The notes beneath the pieces were generated by a model. That model made no database searches and was not told the origin of the DNA. It saw only the letters and a program-made list of their open reading frames with translations. The position numbers and the translations under genes are program-made. Shown here one piece after another: positions 11,268-24,729 of a DNA stretch of 64,000 nt; positions within the stretch are counted from its first letter, which is position 1, and the number at the start of each line of letters is the position of its first letter. The DNA lies in NCBI GenBank assembly GCA_019095985.1, contig JAGTTF010005952.1:1-64000 (forward strand). The letters are read 5' to 3'. This DNA is from Streblospio benedicti (taxonomy: Eukaryota > Annelida > Polychaeta > Spionida > Spionidae).

Positions 11268-12177
11268 GGGGACTGTGAACTCTTTTCTTACGATTTTATT
11301 AAACTTTGATTTTCTCACTCATTATTGCTTCAATTCTTACAAATTACACCTTATTTTGTAGATAATTATCTAATCTAATGACACAACATGTTTTGAATTG
11401 TATAGATTGATGAACATTTTTTATAAAGCAATTAGTGAAAAATTTACAACTTTGTCTGTGAAGCATATAACTGATAGTAAAACATCAACATGACCGAAAT
11501 CACTATTCAGTTACAAAATTTGTATATTTATCTAGAAAACCTTGCCTCAATCTTTTTATTTTTTTCCTATTTTTCATTTTGCATGCATTTTAAGTTTTAA
11601 AACCACTTATTTTCCGAATTTTCTGGCAAATCAATGCAAAAACGTTCATAATTCATCAACGAAATAAAAAAATCAAAATCCCTAGTAAGGTTTTCTTCAG
11701 AATGCATATATCTTCAAATATATACACGTTTGTGAAAATTTGATTTCACGGTTAGAGAGAAATATAAAAAGAAAAATTAATCCACTATGCAAACTTAGTT
11801 TTGAGAAAATGGGCTTTAAACATGGCCAATCAATATACTTTGATTGTAGTTGCTGCCTATAAAATGTATCATATAAGAAAAACTATTGATGATAAAGGGT
11901 TAATTTTAAAAAGATGTTGTTCTTTATCATTTATAGCATACAAAACATTGAAAATGTAAAAATTGAATTTTTAGCCCATATAACCTTTTAAGCCTGCAAA
12001 GAATGAGTCATTGTTTTTCACTCCGGGTTGGTCTTCACAAAATGGGTTGTAATGGGAAAACTATTGAAGATAAAAGGTTCATTTCAAAACATGTTGTTCT
12101 TCACACTTTACAGTATAATAAATATTAAAAAGCTGAAAATAGAATATTTTTTCCCTTAAAAGAGTTCACAGTCCCCT
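11268..12177. mobile_element. TTAA-flanked MITE (piggyBac-like)
   Basis: The element begins GGGGACTGTGAACTCTTTT and ends with its reverse complement. It is flanked by TTAA at 11264-11267 and 12178-12181. The right arm has the undisturbed site with a single TTAA (near 49402), so the insertion postdates the arm duplication. A TTAA target is typical of piggyBac elements. No transposase is present. A diverged partial copy is at about 53150-53428. Confidence 0.85.
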
Positions 12178-12532
12178 TAAGCATTGTGCCAAGTTTAGAT
12201 ATATTCTTTCAAGCAGCTATTGATATGTACCAATATAGAGTCAATGTTGTGCTAGCGCTCTCTGAGCAGTTTTGATCTTGTTGAGAAATGACTCAACCAC
12301 AGCAGTAATATTTAAAGAGGCTTGAAGCCGTGTAATGCATAGTTGCAGTATTGTTTACATACATGGGTGACTGATTATTTCAGCCTATTTGATATGTCTT
12401 TTTTAATTTAATGGTAGTTATTCTTTACTAAATTAATATAAGGTAGTGTTCGTGCAGCTTTTTATGAAAATAGCTGGGGCATCACAGTTGTAACAAGCTT
12501 GAATGTTTTCCTTCAAAAGTATAAAGGTTATT

Positions 12533-13233
12533 ACGGGCAGGTTTATTTATGTCGGAACCGCCATATGTCTCAATGGTTGTTTCTTATGTAGAATTTACTC
12601 AGGAATTCAGATATGTAAGTCTTACGTGCGTTTAGGTAGTAATTATATGTGAAAATTGCGTTTGAAGTGAGGCACTGTCAAAATTTCTGACTAAAGTCGA
12701 ATTTCTGGTAATTTTCAATTTTTGTGTTTAAAATTAAGCAAAATGCTATGTACTGATATAAACTCATTATATTTTGGTTGCTTAAATGCTTCCAGAATGT
12801 TAGTGATACTTACCACCAATATGGTTGAACTAAATTTCCAAGATGGCCGCCATTTTATGGTAACTTATGGTCATTTTGTGATATTGTTATTAAAAACTGC
12901 CTATACTTCTTTTTACAACAACTGCCATATACTTAATGTGATTTTCATTATTTGAACACATGCTATAATCATTTCTGAAGCAAACAAGACATCTTGAGCT
13001 CTTTTATCTTCATATTTGACAATTTTATTTGCATAATGCTAACACCACCCCAAACATGTACATGTATTAATCAGTCTTTGTGCTCAGGAACGTCATATAG
13101 CTCTAACAATAGTTCAAATCTGGAAACAAGCACCTAATTTGGCACAAATACTCCTTGGTGGTGACTCTGTCAATATATTATGCTAGTCACCTCAAATTCA
13201 AGATGGCCGCCATTTTCTAAAATGGCCGCCACG
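12533..13233. other. Left-arm-specific stretch, no gene seen
   Basis: This stretch replaces the segment of the right arm from about 48605 to 49040. It carries two copies of a CAAGATGGCCGCCATTTT motif (about 12838 and 13200). It may be part of the neighbouring transposase-like element or a separate insertion; no domain is visible. Confidence 0.4.
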
Positions 13234-16200
13234 AATTTCGTACAAAACACAAATTTTGTCATGACATATCTCTCACATGACAGATTTGGGTGATTTTAAT
13301 GTTGAACAATATGTTTTTGAATGTAAGAAAGTCAACTTTGTACCAAATGAGGAGTGCAGTGTGACTAGGGGTTTTATTGGTTTAGAAATCTTTGCTATTG
13401 TACAATCAAATGTGCTTAACTTGCCATTTCTAATTTCTTACTAGTATGAACCGTTTGCATGAGTATCGCTGTGTACTAATTTGGCATGTCAAGGTGTATA
13501 TTGAGAATAAGGTAAACACTTTAATGTTATAATTTTATAATTTGTAGTTAGGCTAGAATATATAAGATAAATGTTATTGCTTACATGATGATACAAGATG
13601 ATACAAGGTGATGCCAAGCAATGCTAACAAGAAACGTAAATGCACTCCACCTAAAAGGTGAAAGCACAGGAGACGTCAGACCCTTTGAAGAAAAAACATG
13701 GATTAAAGTAAAAAGCAGTGCTACTCTCTACGACTCATCTCCAATTCAAAGTATTGTTCGATTAGCCTACCACATGCCTATTTTGTGGCATGAATGCGAA
13801 ATCCAAGGGACATCATTCTAAAGAATTTCCTAGAAACTGTGAGACAAAAGATGCTGCAGAAGCAATATATAATGCTGCTGTCAAATGCAATGACGAACAC
13901 ATGCTTGCAAGGATAAGTGGCATTGATTTGATAGCTAAAGAGGTCAAATATCACCACAGCTGTAAAAGAAGTTATTTACATAATGCAGACAAAATTCCTT
14001 CAGGGTCTTCATCTAAGAAACCTTCTATTCACGATCTTGCATTTTTAGAACTGAAACGCCACATTCAAGAAACATTGGTAGAGTCAGAAGGTGCTGATTT
14101 ACTGACTTCCTTACACAAACGTTACACCAGCTTTTTTGACGAAGAAACAACCTATTCGTCACAATCTCTTCGTGAGAAGATTTGCAGACTTTCCACATTT
14201 AAAGGTAATCAAACAGTCAAATAAATCTGTCATCATTCTGTACAATCCCGCTCTTTCAGCAGACAATGGTATAAAACGGGCTAACTTTGACCAACATTCT
14301 ATCATTGAGGCAGCGTATTACTTGAGGGGTCTTCTGAAAGACCAGGAGAAGAACACAAAGAATTTACCTGAACCCTTATCAGCAGATATTGTGGCAAAGG
14401 GACAAGCAGAACCACCAGATGAATTACACAGATTTTTTCGTGTTCTCTACACTGGATCCACAGATATGTATTTGATACATATGTTTTATCATCATAAAAA
14501 TTCTCCTTCTATCATACAATACAAACAATAATTATGTTATATATTTCTATTTGCAGCCAAAATAGAGAATACAAAGACATCACGACTGATCAAGTCTGTA
14601 TCATCTGATGTTCTGTTTGCTGTTAGTCATGGAAGGGTGAAGACTGGCAAACACTTGACCATGGGGCTTGGAGTAAAACATCTTACAGGTTCAAGAAAAG
14701 TAATAAATATCCTTTATCGGATGGGTCATTCCATAAGCTACCCAACAATAGAAGAACTAGAGACACAACTTGCTACAGAAATAAGTATGAACTTCTACCC
14801 CTGATGGCTTGCAAAGAAAACCAGGGCTCAAGACTTCTTTGGCATGGGATAACTTTGATCAGAACACTGAGACTTTGTCAGGTGCTGGAACAGTTCATGA
14901 TACCATTGGAATTTGTTACCAAAATCGTATGCCAGATAGCCAGGAAGATGTAGTGGATGCACCACCAGGTCAACGAAAGAAGAAAGAAAGAGCTAGAACA
15001 TTTGTAATGGCAGAGAAGACACTTGAGCCTTACAGAAAAAACTAAGATGTCCAAATTCCATTATACCAAGATCCAAATCAAGCAAAAAGCTCATGCTACA
15101 CTTTTAGAATGGAGGGATATCCTCTGGATGTTAAGCATGAATACTGAAAGTGTCCCTCTGTGGACTGGCTGGAATGCTCAACTGTCTGAAGATCACCTTC
15201 CATTACACAACAATCAGTATATGGAAAACATCACTCTGCCACCTACTCAACTCAATGTTGTTTTGGAGACTCTCAAAGTTTCACAAAGGGTAGCAGAGGA
15301 GTGCCAGCAAGATTATGCCATTGTGACATATGATTTGGCGATTGCTAAACTTGCCATGCAGATACAAGCTGAAGAGACAGCCAGATTTGACAATGTTTTC
15401 ATTTGCTTCGGAGCCTTCCACATTTCTCTGGCATTCTTTGGATGTTTGGGATCCTTCATTGATAGATCAAGTGGGCCAAACATATTAACTGAAACAGAAG
15501 TTTTGGCAAGTGGTTCTCTGAGAGGATTCACTCTTGGTAAGCATTATAACCGTTGCAAGAGAATTCACCCAATGCTAGCTACAGCTCTCACACAGCTCCA
15601 TTTTCAGGCCTACCCAGCTACAATTGACAAAGACACTGATGGAATACATCAAATGCTACAAACCTTTAATGCTGATCCAAGCCCTGATATGAGCAGTATT
15701 GTGATGAAACACTGCTGGGGGTCCATGGATCCACACAAAAGTACTGGATGATGTACATCAAACTGGTTCAGAGGTGGCTTCTGTTCAATCGAGCCTGCCG
15801 CACAAATGATGTTTCATTGTTCATGTATGCCTTGGAAAGGATGATTCCTGTTTTCTTTGCAGGCAATAGACCCAACTACTCCAGATGGATGGTGAAATAC
15901 TACATGAATCTTATCAATTGTGAAGAAATTCATCCTGGCATAATGCACATGCTAGAAAATGGTGCATTTTCCGTGAGGCGTACATCAAAGATCTTTTCTC
16001 AAACAACAGTAGAAACTCTACGTGAGCAAACAATCAACCAAGTAGAAACATTTACCTGTTATATGTATGGCCAGACAAAGGTCAACAATGTAAACAAAGC
16101 TAGGGTCATGATTTCTCAGAAAACCTATGCTCCAAAGTCTATGGAAACGCCTCTTGCATCCAGAAAAGGAGTTAATCAAAGTACTCTACCACCACGTGCT

Positions 16201-16650
16201 GCTACACTTCTGTGTCACCTGCAAAGGGCAAACTATGTAGCCAGAATGTGGAAGCATGCTGCTCAGCCCAATCCATGTGAGCTGTCACCTATCAGCCACG
16301 GAGGGACCTTGATTGATGATCAATAACAGATCAAATGGTATGAAGGAGATCAGTTACCAATAGACATTTTAGGGCACTGAATAGTGATACTTCTAAAATG
16401 CAAATAGCAGAAGATGATGAGGATGAAGATGTGACACATGGTGAACACCTGTGTGGCCCAGATGAACAAGATGACGTACGAGATGAAGATGATTTGTAGA
16501 TTATTGTACTTTATAGTTAACAAAGGCGTGTGTTATAGATAGTCTGTATTTGTTCTCAGATCTCCAATCTTTGAAATGCATTTACAAAACGTAATTTATC
16601 CCTTAAATAGAGAGATATGTCATGACAAAATTTGTGTTTTGTACGAAATT
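13234..16650 (+). mobile_element. Unclassified transposon with 41-bp inverted ends
   Basis: Perfect inverted ends of 41 bp occupy 13234-13274 and 16610-16650, beginning AATTTCGTACAAAACAC. They bracket a single plus-strand coding region. The right arm lacks the element. No convincing target duplication is visible, and because adjacent sequence also differs between arms the insertion was not a simple clean one. The coding family is known to me from many uncharacterised, multi-copy proteins in corals and other marine invertebrates; I cannot assign a named superfamily. Confidence 0.65.
13760..16326 (+). pseudogene. Multi-copy transposase-like protein, family unnamed
   Basis: In order the region encodes: an N-terminal part with VKYHHSCKRSYL; a helical part with HDLAFLELKRHI; a short intron-like break ending TATTTGCAG near 14556; a block with GKHLTMGLGVKHLTGSRK; LAWDNFDQNTETLSGAGT; a long block with AIVTYDLAIAK and FDNVFICFGAFH; GKHYNRCKRIHP; and a C-terminal part with FFAGNRPNYSRWM and NGAFSVRRTSK. 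These conserved acidic, histidine and cysteine motifs recur in uncharacterised proteins of cnidarians and other invertebrates. The reading is broken by several frame changes or stops (about four or five), so the copy is dead. Function as a transposase is inferred from the inverted ends and copy number, not from a recognised catalytic fold. Confidence 0.6.
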
Positions 16651-18117
16651 ACCTCATTTGTGGTCAGCGGCAGCCGCGGCCGGATACATTAATCCCCCAA
16701 TAAAACAATATAGGTCAGATAGTAAAAGGCCGCTCAAAGTTTAATTAGCGATAGCAGCCGACATGACCAGAGACGATGGCGGTTGCCCAGGTGATCTTTG
16801 AGTGTTGAAAATGCAGTTGGAATTATTTTTACTTGTAGATATGTACAAGGAGATTGAATTATAAGTTTCTCTAAACTTTTGCTTTAAATTAATTTAATTT
16901 GTCAATAGAAATATAACCACTGTGATCCATAGACATGAGTGTCTTTACAAAAAAATTTATTTCACAGAGCCTATTATATAATTTTTACCAATCTGTGTTA
17001 GCAGATTTAGAAGCACATGTACAGCCTTGACGGTCAGCGCTTTGATCTGTACTTTGGGTTGTTGAGAAACTTCATTTGCAGCGTGATTTTGGAGTAGCGA
17101 AAAAATTTATATCTAAGGGCGATTATCATGTAGGTGGTGCCGCCATTTGGTGGGGACACGAGTATTATATTGTATAACCAATGACCATTGTATCTTTTGA
17201 AAGCTAGCATTATTTAAGTGCCTACATTGTGTGTGTGCTTTCCTGCGTGCTTGCGTGCTTGGGTGCGTGCGCGTGTGTGTGGTGGGGGAGGGCGGCTGAG
17301 AGTTTTGTTTTGAGTTGATTCTATACCAATTTGAGTTTGTCAGTAGATGTAAATATAAATGTGGTGGTTTTAAGGTCTTTTTCCTTCGAAGGCTCTGACG
17401 AATCTACATTCCCACCAGGGTCATCGGCATCCTTGTCACTCTAGCTATCTCTCTCAACTCCCTGGGCAGCATACAACACTTGCTACACACAGCATTTGCT
17501 GCTGTGGCGCATAAATGCTAATCATTCACATTAGCTTTCATTCACCTCACCTGTAACTATAGGTACCACGGAGCAGCATGCAAGTGGTTCAGGATAAGTT
17601 TGCTCAACCCCCACCACCAGACCCGACTCGAAATCGAATCCACGTCCTTCTGGCCAGGAGTCAAACTCTCTAACCACTCGGCCACAGTAAATACTCGTTG
17701 AGGGGTGGGGGTATGATCATTTAATTGTAAACTATAAACTGCGAGCATTTAATATGATTTATATATATTTTATCGTGAATAGTGTAAGATGTATTGGAGT
17801 GTAATGATTATTGTCAATGAAATAGTATTAGCGTTTTATAACCAAGAAGCCAGCAATATGTGACTTAATATCAGTCAGCCTGTCAGACAACCAAGCACAG
17901 TAGAACCTCAAATTACGGCCACCTTATCAAGGGACCACCTTTTCTTGAAAGTGATTTGTTTACTTTTTGAACATCTATTACCAAAGTACTGTCATTGATC
18001 ACAGGACTTCTCCATCTAAATCACAGCATGATCTGAGTTCTCGCAGGACCAGACGAAAATCAGAGAAGAGATCACTGCATTCAATGTCTCATTCTAAACA
18101 TGACATTTTCAACCGTG
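16651..18117. repeat. Inner block of left arm
   Basis: Starting ACCTCATTTGTGGTCAGCGG, this matches the reverse complement of about 48020-48605, with left-only sequence at about 16985-17890 that includes a family-A SINE. No gene is supported. A mariner-MITE-like start, CAGTAGAACCTC, occurs near 17900. Confidence 0.7.
17340..17690 (-). mobile_element. tRNA-derived SINE (family A)
   Basis: The head is at the right end, with box B-like TTCGATTTCGAGTC and ACTCGGCCACAG, and an ATTTAC-type tail is at the left end. It is more diverged than the copies at 5606 and 62266, and lies only in the left arm. Confidence 0.7.
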
Positions 18118-20064
18118 AGGATAAACAGATCAGCCAGCCAGATCAAATGGGACAAATCTGCCAATGATTAGCACACCTAAATATGTTGAATTCTTTGACA
18201 GTTATTGCAAGTATCTTAGTTTTCATTTTATAGCAAGTGAAAATGTGCACGGGATCAATTTTCAGTTTGGTTTTGACGTTTCATAAAATGAATATCTGTA
18301 AAGTCAATATGCCATTGTATTACTACAATGTACAAATACATTTATGTTTACGGGCACAATGAAAACTGCTTTTATACTCAGCATACAATAATTGTCCTGT
18401 AATCCTAAATGTATTTGTACATTGTATTAATGCAATGCCGTCAGTACTTTATTGTCAATACTTTACTTTACTTTATTGAATGTTACCAATAAAATAAGAA
18501 AATATTCATTTAATATGCTGATGATGTGTCGATGACACGAAATATATTCAAGGAATAAAATGTTTGGCTTAAAATATGTATAGATCACAATATTGTGTGA
18601 CAATACCCATTGCATATTGACTGCAGGTTATCATGACAGTTTTAAGCGACCTCATATGACCTCGGCTGCAGCATTCCAGCAGTTGTAACTGCTGTGGCTG
18701 ACGCTGCGCCACCTCCCACGTGGAAACTCGCCAGCCAATAACACGCTTTCCCGCCAAGGGCCCTGTAGCCAGCATCGAACCGCCAGCATCAACTATTAAC
18801 AAAGCAAAACGGTGCCTGTGCCCACTTTGAATATTGGTTCATTTGCTTTGATGCTCTGTAGGCGGATTGTTACATGTTTTTAAATTCTAGTTCACATTTT
18901 TAAGTGTGAGATGTTATATATACATCATTAAACTAGAATATTAGTGGATTTTGTACTATTTTATGTAGCGATTTAAAAAAATGAATCCACTATTTAAATA
19001 TTTGTTAAATGCAAGTGCACAGAGTATGCGTTTCTCAACGCTCTATGGAATTATAAGGTGAGATTTTGAAAATCTAGAATTGTAGAAATCTCAAATCTCA
19101 AATGCACAATGCTTTGCTTTTGCTGATGTTCGCTGATCTACAGAGGCATGGAAAAAAATCAGTATGTGAATGTAACTAAAAATTGATAGTAGTAAGCTAT
19201 ACAGAGTGTATTGTTACTTTTGCACCAATGGATAGCACTGACTGATTGACTGGCTGGCTGGTGATTGGATCATACGATTAGTTGGGAATGTGTGTGGCCA
19301 AGACATTGGACCAGCTGCACGATGCAATGCGCCGCCCACTTGGCCACATACAGGGAATCAATCATTGCCAATAATCACACATGGGGTGTCCATCCCGAGG
19401 TGTGAAAATTGACAACTAATCGTAATAATCACCTCCCGTTAGCCCGGGCGAGTCTCATGTTTCCAGGTGTGAAGAATATTTGTCCTTAAGGTGGCGACGC
19501 CGACACCGCACACTGGGCAAGAGGACCTAACATAAATTATCATATAAATATAGGGGCGAGAATCTACAACACTCTTTAAAATTAATGAATATGAGCCTCA
19601 AAAAATATATATGAAATTATGAATTCACTCATGGTTACTTAGTGCGAACTGGTAAATTAAGTCATCAGGTGTCCGTCTGAGTGCTGATATTTAGAGTGTA
19701 AGGAAGAACAAAATCTATGTTGTTACAAGTATGTTTAGGTACGAGTCTAGAATCTTTTAAAACTAAATTCATCTTTCCCTATGGCAATATTATATAAACT
19801 AACCCCCCCCCAAACCACTCACACACCCGCACCCACCAAGCATTTAGCCCCCTACCCCCAACGTGCCCCCACCCTCTACAGCTAGTCAACTAGTCCCGTT
19901 TGCCTTAACAAACCAATCTCGTGAATAGTATTGTATGTTGTCGTTATTACATCTACGGGGCTTACTGTTCTTACGGACCTCAAAATTGGGGATAGTGAAA
20001 TGCCCGTAAATACAAACAGATTGAAACACACCCGTAATCGTTACTTGTACTCGATGACGTAGCA
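18118..20064. other. Start of spacer between arms; small hairpin repeats only
   Basis: No gene is supported. Inverted segments of about 30 bp around 18312-18345 and 18408-18440 (AATGTACAAATACATTTA and its complement) could form a hairpin of MITE type. A second pair, TACGATTAGTTG at 19273-19284 and its complement at 19413-19424, brackets about 150 bp. A C-rich run (AACCCCCCCCCAAACC) is at about 19800. Confidence 0.45.
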
Positions 20065-23000
20065 GAATTATCCATAGCTATAATGATGGAACAGATATTC
20101 AGTGATTATTTAAAGTCTTTATTTTGTTATCTCAATTTTACACAGCAGGTAGAACAAGAACAGGAAGTGTGACAGCAGCCAATCAAATACAATATAATCA
20201 GGTCAAATTATTATTGATGAGGCTTAGGCAATAACCTATACAAGTATATGATGTTCAATACTCCCCCTTAATGTGAAATCTAGGATTGAAACATTAACTC
20301 ATCTTATTTCACTAATTAAAACAATGGATATGTAATTTGACAAACATATATACAAATATCAACAGTAGTCATAGAAACGATAAGTTCAAGTGATTAACGT
20401 CTAATACTAAAACTCAACTATCTAAATCTATAACATACATTAGTTACAATTACATGCCATATCCCTGAACTTAACTAATTTTACTCTTGCCAGAGCCTTT
20501 GTACACATGTCCGCTATATTTTCATCAGTAGGTACATAAGTTACAATCATCTTTTTGCTAAGAGTCAAATCTCTGAGAAAATGATATTTTATCGAAATAT
20601 GCTTTGAGCGCTGACTTACAACTCTATTTTTGCTCAGATGAATAGCACCTTGGTTGTCCACAAACATGGTGAATGTTCCATTTCCTAATAGTAGTTCTTT
20701 TAGTAAATTTGACAAAAATAAGCCTTCCTGAGCACATAAACTCATAGCCATATATTCGGCTTCACAACTTGATAATGCCACAGAATTTTGCTTTTTTGAT
20801 TTCCAAGAAATAGCACCAGTTTTATCTCCTAAGAAAAACACATAGCCACTAACACTTTTGCGATCAGGACTATTTGCCCAGTCTGCATCAGTATATCCAA
20901 AAATGCTATTTTTGTTTGTCACTTTCCTATATGTAATACCAACATTTTTTTGTACCACATAAATATCTCAATACATGTTTGGCTGCACCCATATGCACAG
21001 AATCATATTTGTCCAAATATTGTGATAACTTGGTTACACAAAAAATGCAAGATCAGGTCTAGTACATTGCATCAAATAAATCAGAGAACCAATAATTTCA
21101 CGATAATAATTATTCTGATTTTGTGCCATATCATCAGGTGACAATTTTGTATTAAATGGTTCAGATTCCATTGGTGTAACTCTAGCCTTACAAGAAGACA
21201 TACCAAATCTTTCTAAGATTTTACAAATGTATTTTTCTTGATGAATTGTTACATAATCAATTCCAATGTCAAATCTAATACCAAGAAAAGTGGAAACATT
21301 TCCTAGCTCTTTAATTTCAAATTTTTGTTTGAGAATATATGTAAGTTTTCTAGCTGTCTCGTGTTCATTTACAAAAGCTAGAATATCATCCACCCAAACA
21401 AGAATGTAACCTACAATTTTATCTTTGTTATACATAGTATACAAACAAGAGTCAACTTCAGAATTTTTAAAATCATTTTCAATCAAAAATTCATGTAGAG
21501 TGTCATTCCAATTTTTGCTGCTTTGTTTTAATCCATACAAGGATTTCTTTAATTTCCAAACATAATCAGAATTTGAATAACCTGGAGGTGGTTTTACATA
21601 GATATCTTCAGCTATAGGAGCATTTAAGAAAGCAGTTTTTACATCATATTGAACAATGTGAAAATCATAATTTACAGCTATTTGAACAAGTAACCTAAGG
21701 GTTGTTAATTTTGCTGTAGGTGCAAAGGTTTCATGAAAATCTACTCCCTGTGTTTGACTAAACCCTCTAGCTACATAACGAGCTTTATAAATTATGTCAC
21801 TGTCAGAGTCTTTCTTTGAAAATACCCATTTTCCATCCACAATACCTCTGCTTGGCGGCTGTACTTCTGTGTAGACATCATGCCTTTTTAGAGACTCAAG
21901 TTCATTTTCCATAGCCCCTTTCCAATGTTCAGATTCTGGTGAATTTATTGCCTCCTGGTAGCTGTTTGGAATTTCACAAACAACATTGTAACAATATATC
22001 ATGGATTGCGTCTCCATTAGTGTCACATAATCTTTCAGATATTCTGGTCTTTGTCTATTTCTTTGAGGTCTTTCAGACTTTGGCTCCACATCAATTTCTT
22101 GTTCACTCACTTCCTCATTGTATCGTTCTTCAGTACCAACATCTACAGATACAGGTTGAGTTGGGAGTTGCTTTTCTTCCATAGGTACAGGTGCAACATC
22201 CTCAAGACTCCCCCCTTTCACCTGTAACTTTGGCATTGATAGGCGGATACCGGTAAAATCTCTCATCTAGAGAGAGAGTTGGTGAACTTTCACGTGATAC
22301 ACTTGTGGGTACACTTTCAATTCCTCTTACATGTCTAAATTTCATGATTTTTCCATCTTTATCTAACTTAATCAGATAAGCTGGGCTGTTTTGGTCAAAA
22401 CCCAGGAAAATGCCACTCACAGCTCTATCATCCAATTTCTGATGATACTGTTTATCATCATATGCAAAAGCAAAGGTTGTCCAAATGTCAATAAATTATT
22501 CATCACTGGTTTTCGCCCTGTAGCACATTCAAATGGGCTCATATCCAACTTGCTTTTATGACAGCGATTTCTTACAAACACTGCATATTTCAAAGCATAT
22601 GTCCATAGGTTCTTTGCCACATTCCCACCAGACATCATTGCTCGTGCCGTCTCGAAAAGAGTGCGCCACGATCTCTCAGCAATTGAGTTTTGGTGCGGCG
22701 AATTTGGTGATGATGTTTCATGTCTAATAGACCTTTCATCTAAAAAACTTTTCACTTCTTTGCAAATAAACTCTAATCCATTATCAGTTCTCATTGTTTT
22801 CACAGTTCCTATGTTTGCAACGTCAGCCAAATATCTACTCACTGCTTTCACTATATCAGTTTTTCCCTTCAAAAAATACACTACTGTCAGTCCACTGTAA
22901 GCATCTACAAAGTTAATAGCATAATTAAACCCATCTATTGCATTAGGTGTTATTGGACCTGCCAGATCAGCATGAACTCGTTCTAGAGGTTTGGTAGGTT

Positions 23001-24729
23001 GATTCTCACTAGGTGCTTTGTTGATTTTATCTGCTAATTTGGTTTTTAAACAGATATCACAATCAAAATTAGACTTGTCACCTTTAATCTTCATTGTAGG
23101 ATTTTGTAATTCAAGTTTACGTATACTATCAAAGTTACAGTGACCTAGGATTTCGTGCCATTGCCGTAGTGTTCTGGCCTGTGACATGAACATTGCTTCT
23201 GTATTAGACTGTGATCTTATTGGCAAATAATACAAATTGTTTTTATTTACAAGTGGTAAGGTATCTCCAGTTGGTGAAATCAAAATGTTCTTTTCTTCAC
23301 TGAATATGTACTTTGCACCCTTTTCAGTAGTCTTACTCATAGATATTACCGAAATAGGAAATTTGGGCATAAAAAGCACATCACTTAACATTACAGTCTC
23401 TGTTTTGCCATGTACATCTACAGATAATTTCACCTTGCCTTTCTTTTCAGCTGGATATACTACTCTCCCATCAGCTAAAGTTACTGGATAATCAGACGTC
23501 TTGAATGATTCATCAAAGTCACAAAAATCACTTTCACAGTTTGACAGGTGTGATGTTGCCCCACTATCAATCAAGTAGGATCTTCCTTCTATTCTGTTTA
23601 AATTGACAGAATTTTGGTTTTCAGACACCATAAAGTGAAAACCTTGACTCATATCTTCATTATTCTTCTCTTGTATACTATTTATACCTTGACCCTTTTT
23701 CATGGCTTTCTTCTTACTGAAACATCTCTTTGTATCATGCGTTGCCTTTTTACAATACTCACACCACATTGACTTTTTCTTACCGCGACCTTTATTTTCG
23801 CTATTCTCGCCGGAATTTGGTGCTTTTTGCTTTACACAGCCTCTAGCGTAGTGGCCATCCTGCCCACAATTATAACAAGTGTTACCACCAGAACCATGCT
23901 GCATTTTGAAAACCGAATCACCCCCAGCGACGCTTTCTTTCTTCCCATCTCTTAAATCTACTTCACAGCACCGAAGTAGCTCTTTGAATTCTTTAAATGT
24001 TGGAGAGGTTTCTCTTTGCTTAACACTCATGCAAAACATTTTGTAATCTTGACCTAATCCTTTCATGATCATGGCCATTAACAATTTTTCAGATACAGTC
24101 TCACCTGCTGATTTTAAGTTCACGAATGCTGTTTCAGCACGGATGATGTAATCTGTTATCTGCTCATCTGGGCTCCTAATAAGTGTTGTTAAAATGTAAT
24201 ACATGGATATTACTTGCGTTTCACGTGTTCTCCTGTAATGATGTCTTAAGACTGCTAATGCTGCTCTCCCATCATCCCTGGCTTCCCTCATCACAAGTGC
24301 TAAGCTGCGTGGATCCAAGAATTGGATCAATTCCGCATATGCTTCTTCATTTTTGCTGGCAAAGTCCTCGGGATCGGCTACCCCATCTTGTGCAGGCAAG
24401 ATAACAGACTTCATTTTTAACCTCCTCATATGGCCTAGAAATACTTCCTCCCAAGCCTCAAAATCCTGATCATTTCCACTGAATCTTAAACGTCCGTATC
24501 TAGTATCCAACATTGCCCTGGGCCCATAACCTATTGAATTATCCATAGCTATAATGATGGAACAGATATTCAGTGATATTTAAAGTCTTTATTTTGTTAT
24601 CTCAATTTTACACAGCAGGTAGAACAAGAACAGGAAGTGTGACAGTAGCCAATCAAATACAATACAATTAGGTCAAAATATTATTGATGAGGCTTAGGCA
24701 AAACTTATACAAGTATATGATGTTCAATA
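20065..24729 (-). mobile_element. Ty1/copia LTR retrotransposon, broken
   Basis: Long terminal repeats lie at 20065-20260 and 24536-24729 (about 195 bp, roughly 96 percent alike by eye, so fairly young). On the minus strand, immediately inside the 5' LTR, is GGTTATGGGCCCAG, the copia-style primer site that pairs with the internal anticodon arm of initiator tRNA-Met. Parts in order are: gag with a CCHC knuckle (CYNCGQDGHYARGC), protease (IDSGATSHLS), integrase (HEILGHCNF and DICLKTKL zinc part, then DLAGPI and RTDNGLEF core), reverse transcriptase (VWVDDIL) and RNase H (GYTDADWANSP, CEAEYMAMS). The integrase-before-RT order defines copia. The coding region is broken in about three places. Confidence 0.9.

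Larger units (their letters stand above)
1551..18117 (+). repeat. Left arm of giant gapped inverted repeat
   Basis: Read forward, this arm matches the reverse complement of 48020-63870 in the same block order. Clear matching blocks are 1551-2198, 5000-6700, 6700-7765, 10025-11267, 12182-12532 and 16651-18117. At the outer tip the two arms are nearly identical over hundreds of bases, differing mainly in homopolymer lengths; inner blocks differ at a few percent of positions by eye. The blocks are separated by insertions found only on this side and by loss of the segment matching 51890-61530. Homology starts at AATATATTTAAGAAG and ends near CATTTTCAACCG. Outer flanks are unrelated. Confidence 0.85.

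Noticed and set aside
18569-18802. Minus-strand 77-codon frame
   Set aside because: No start context, splice sites or recognisable motif; GC-richer patch only.
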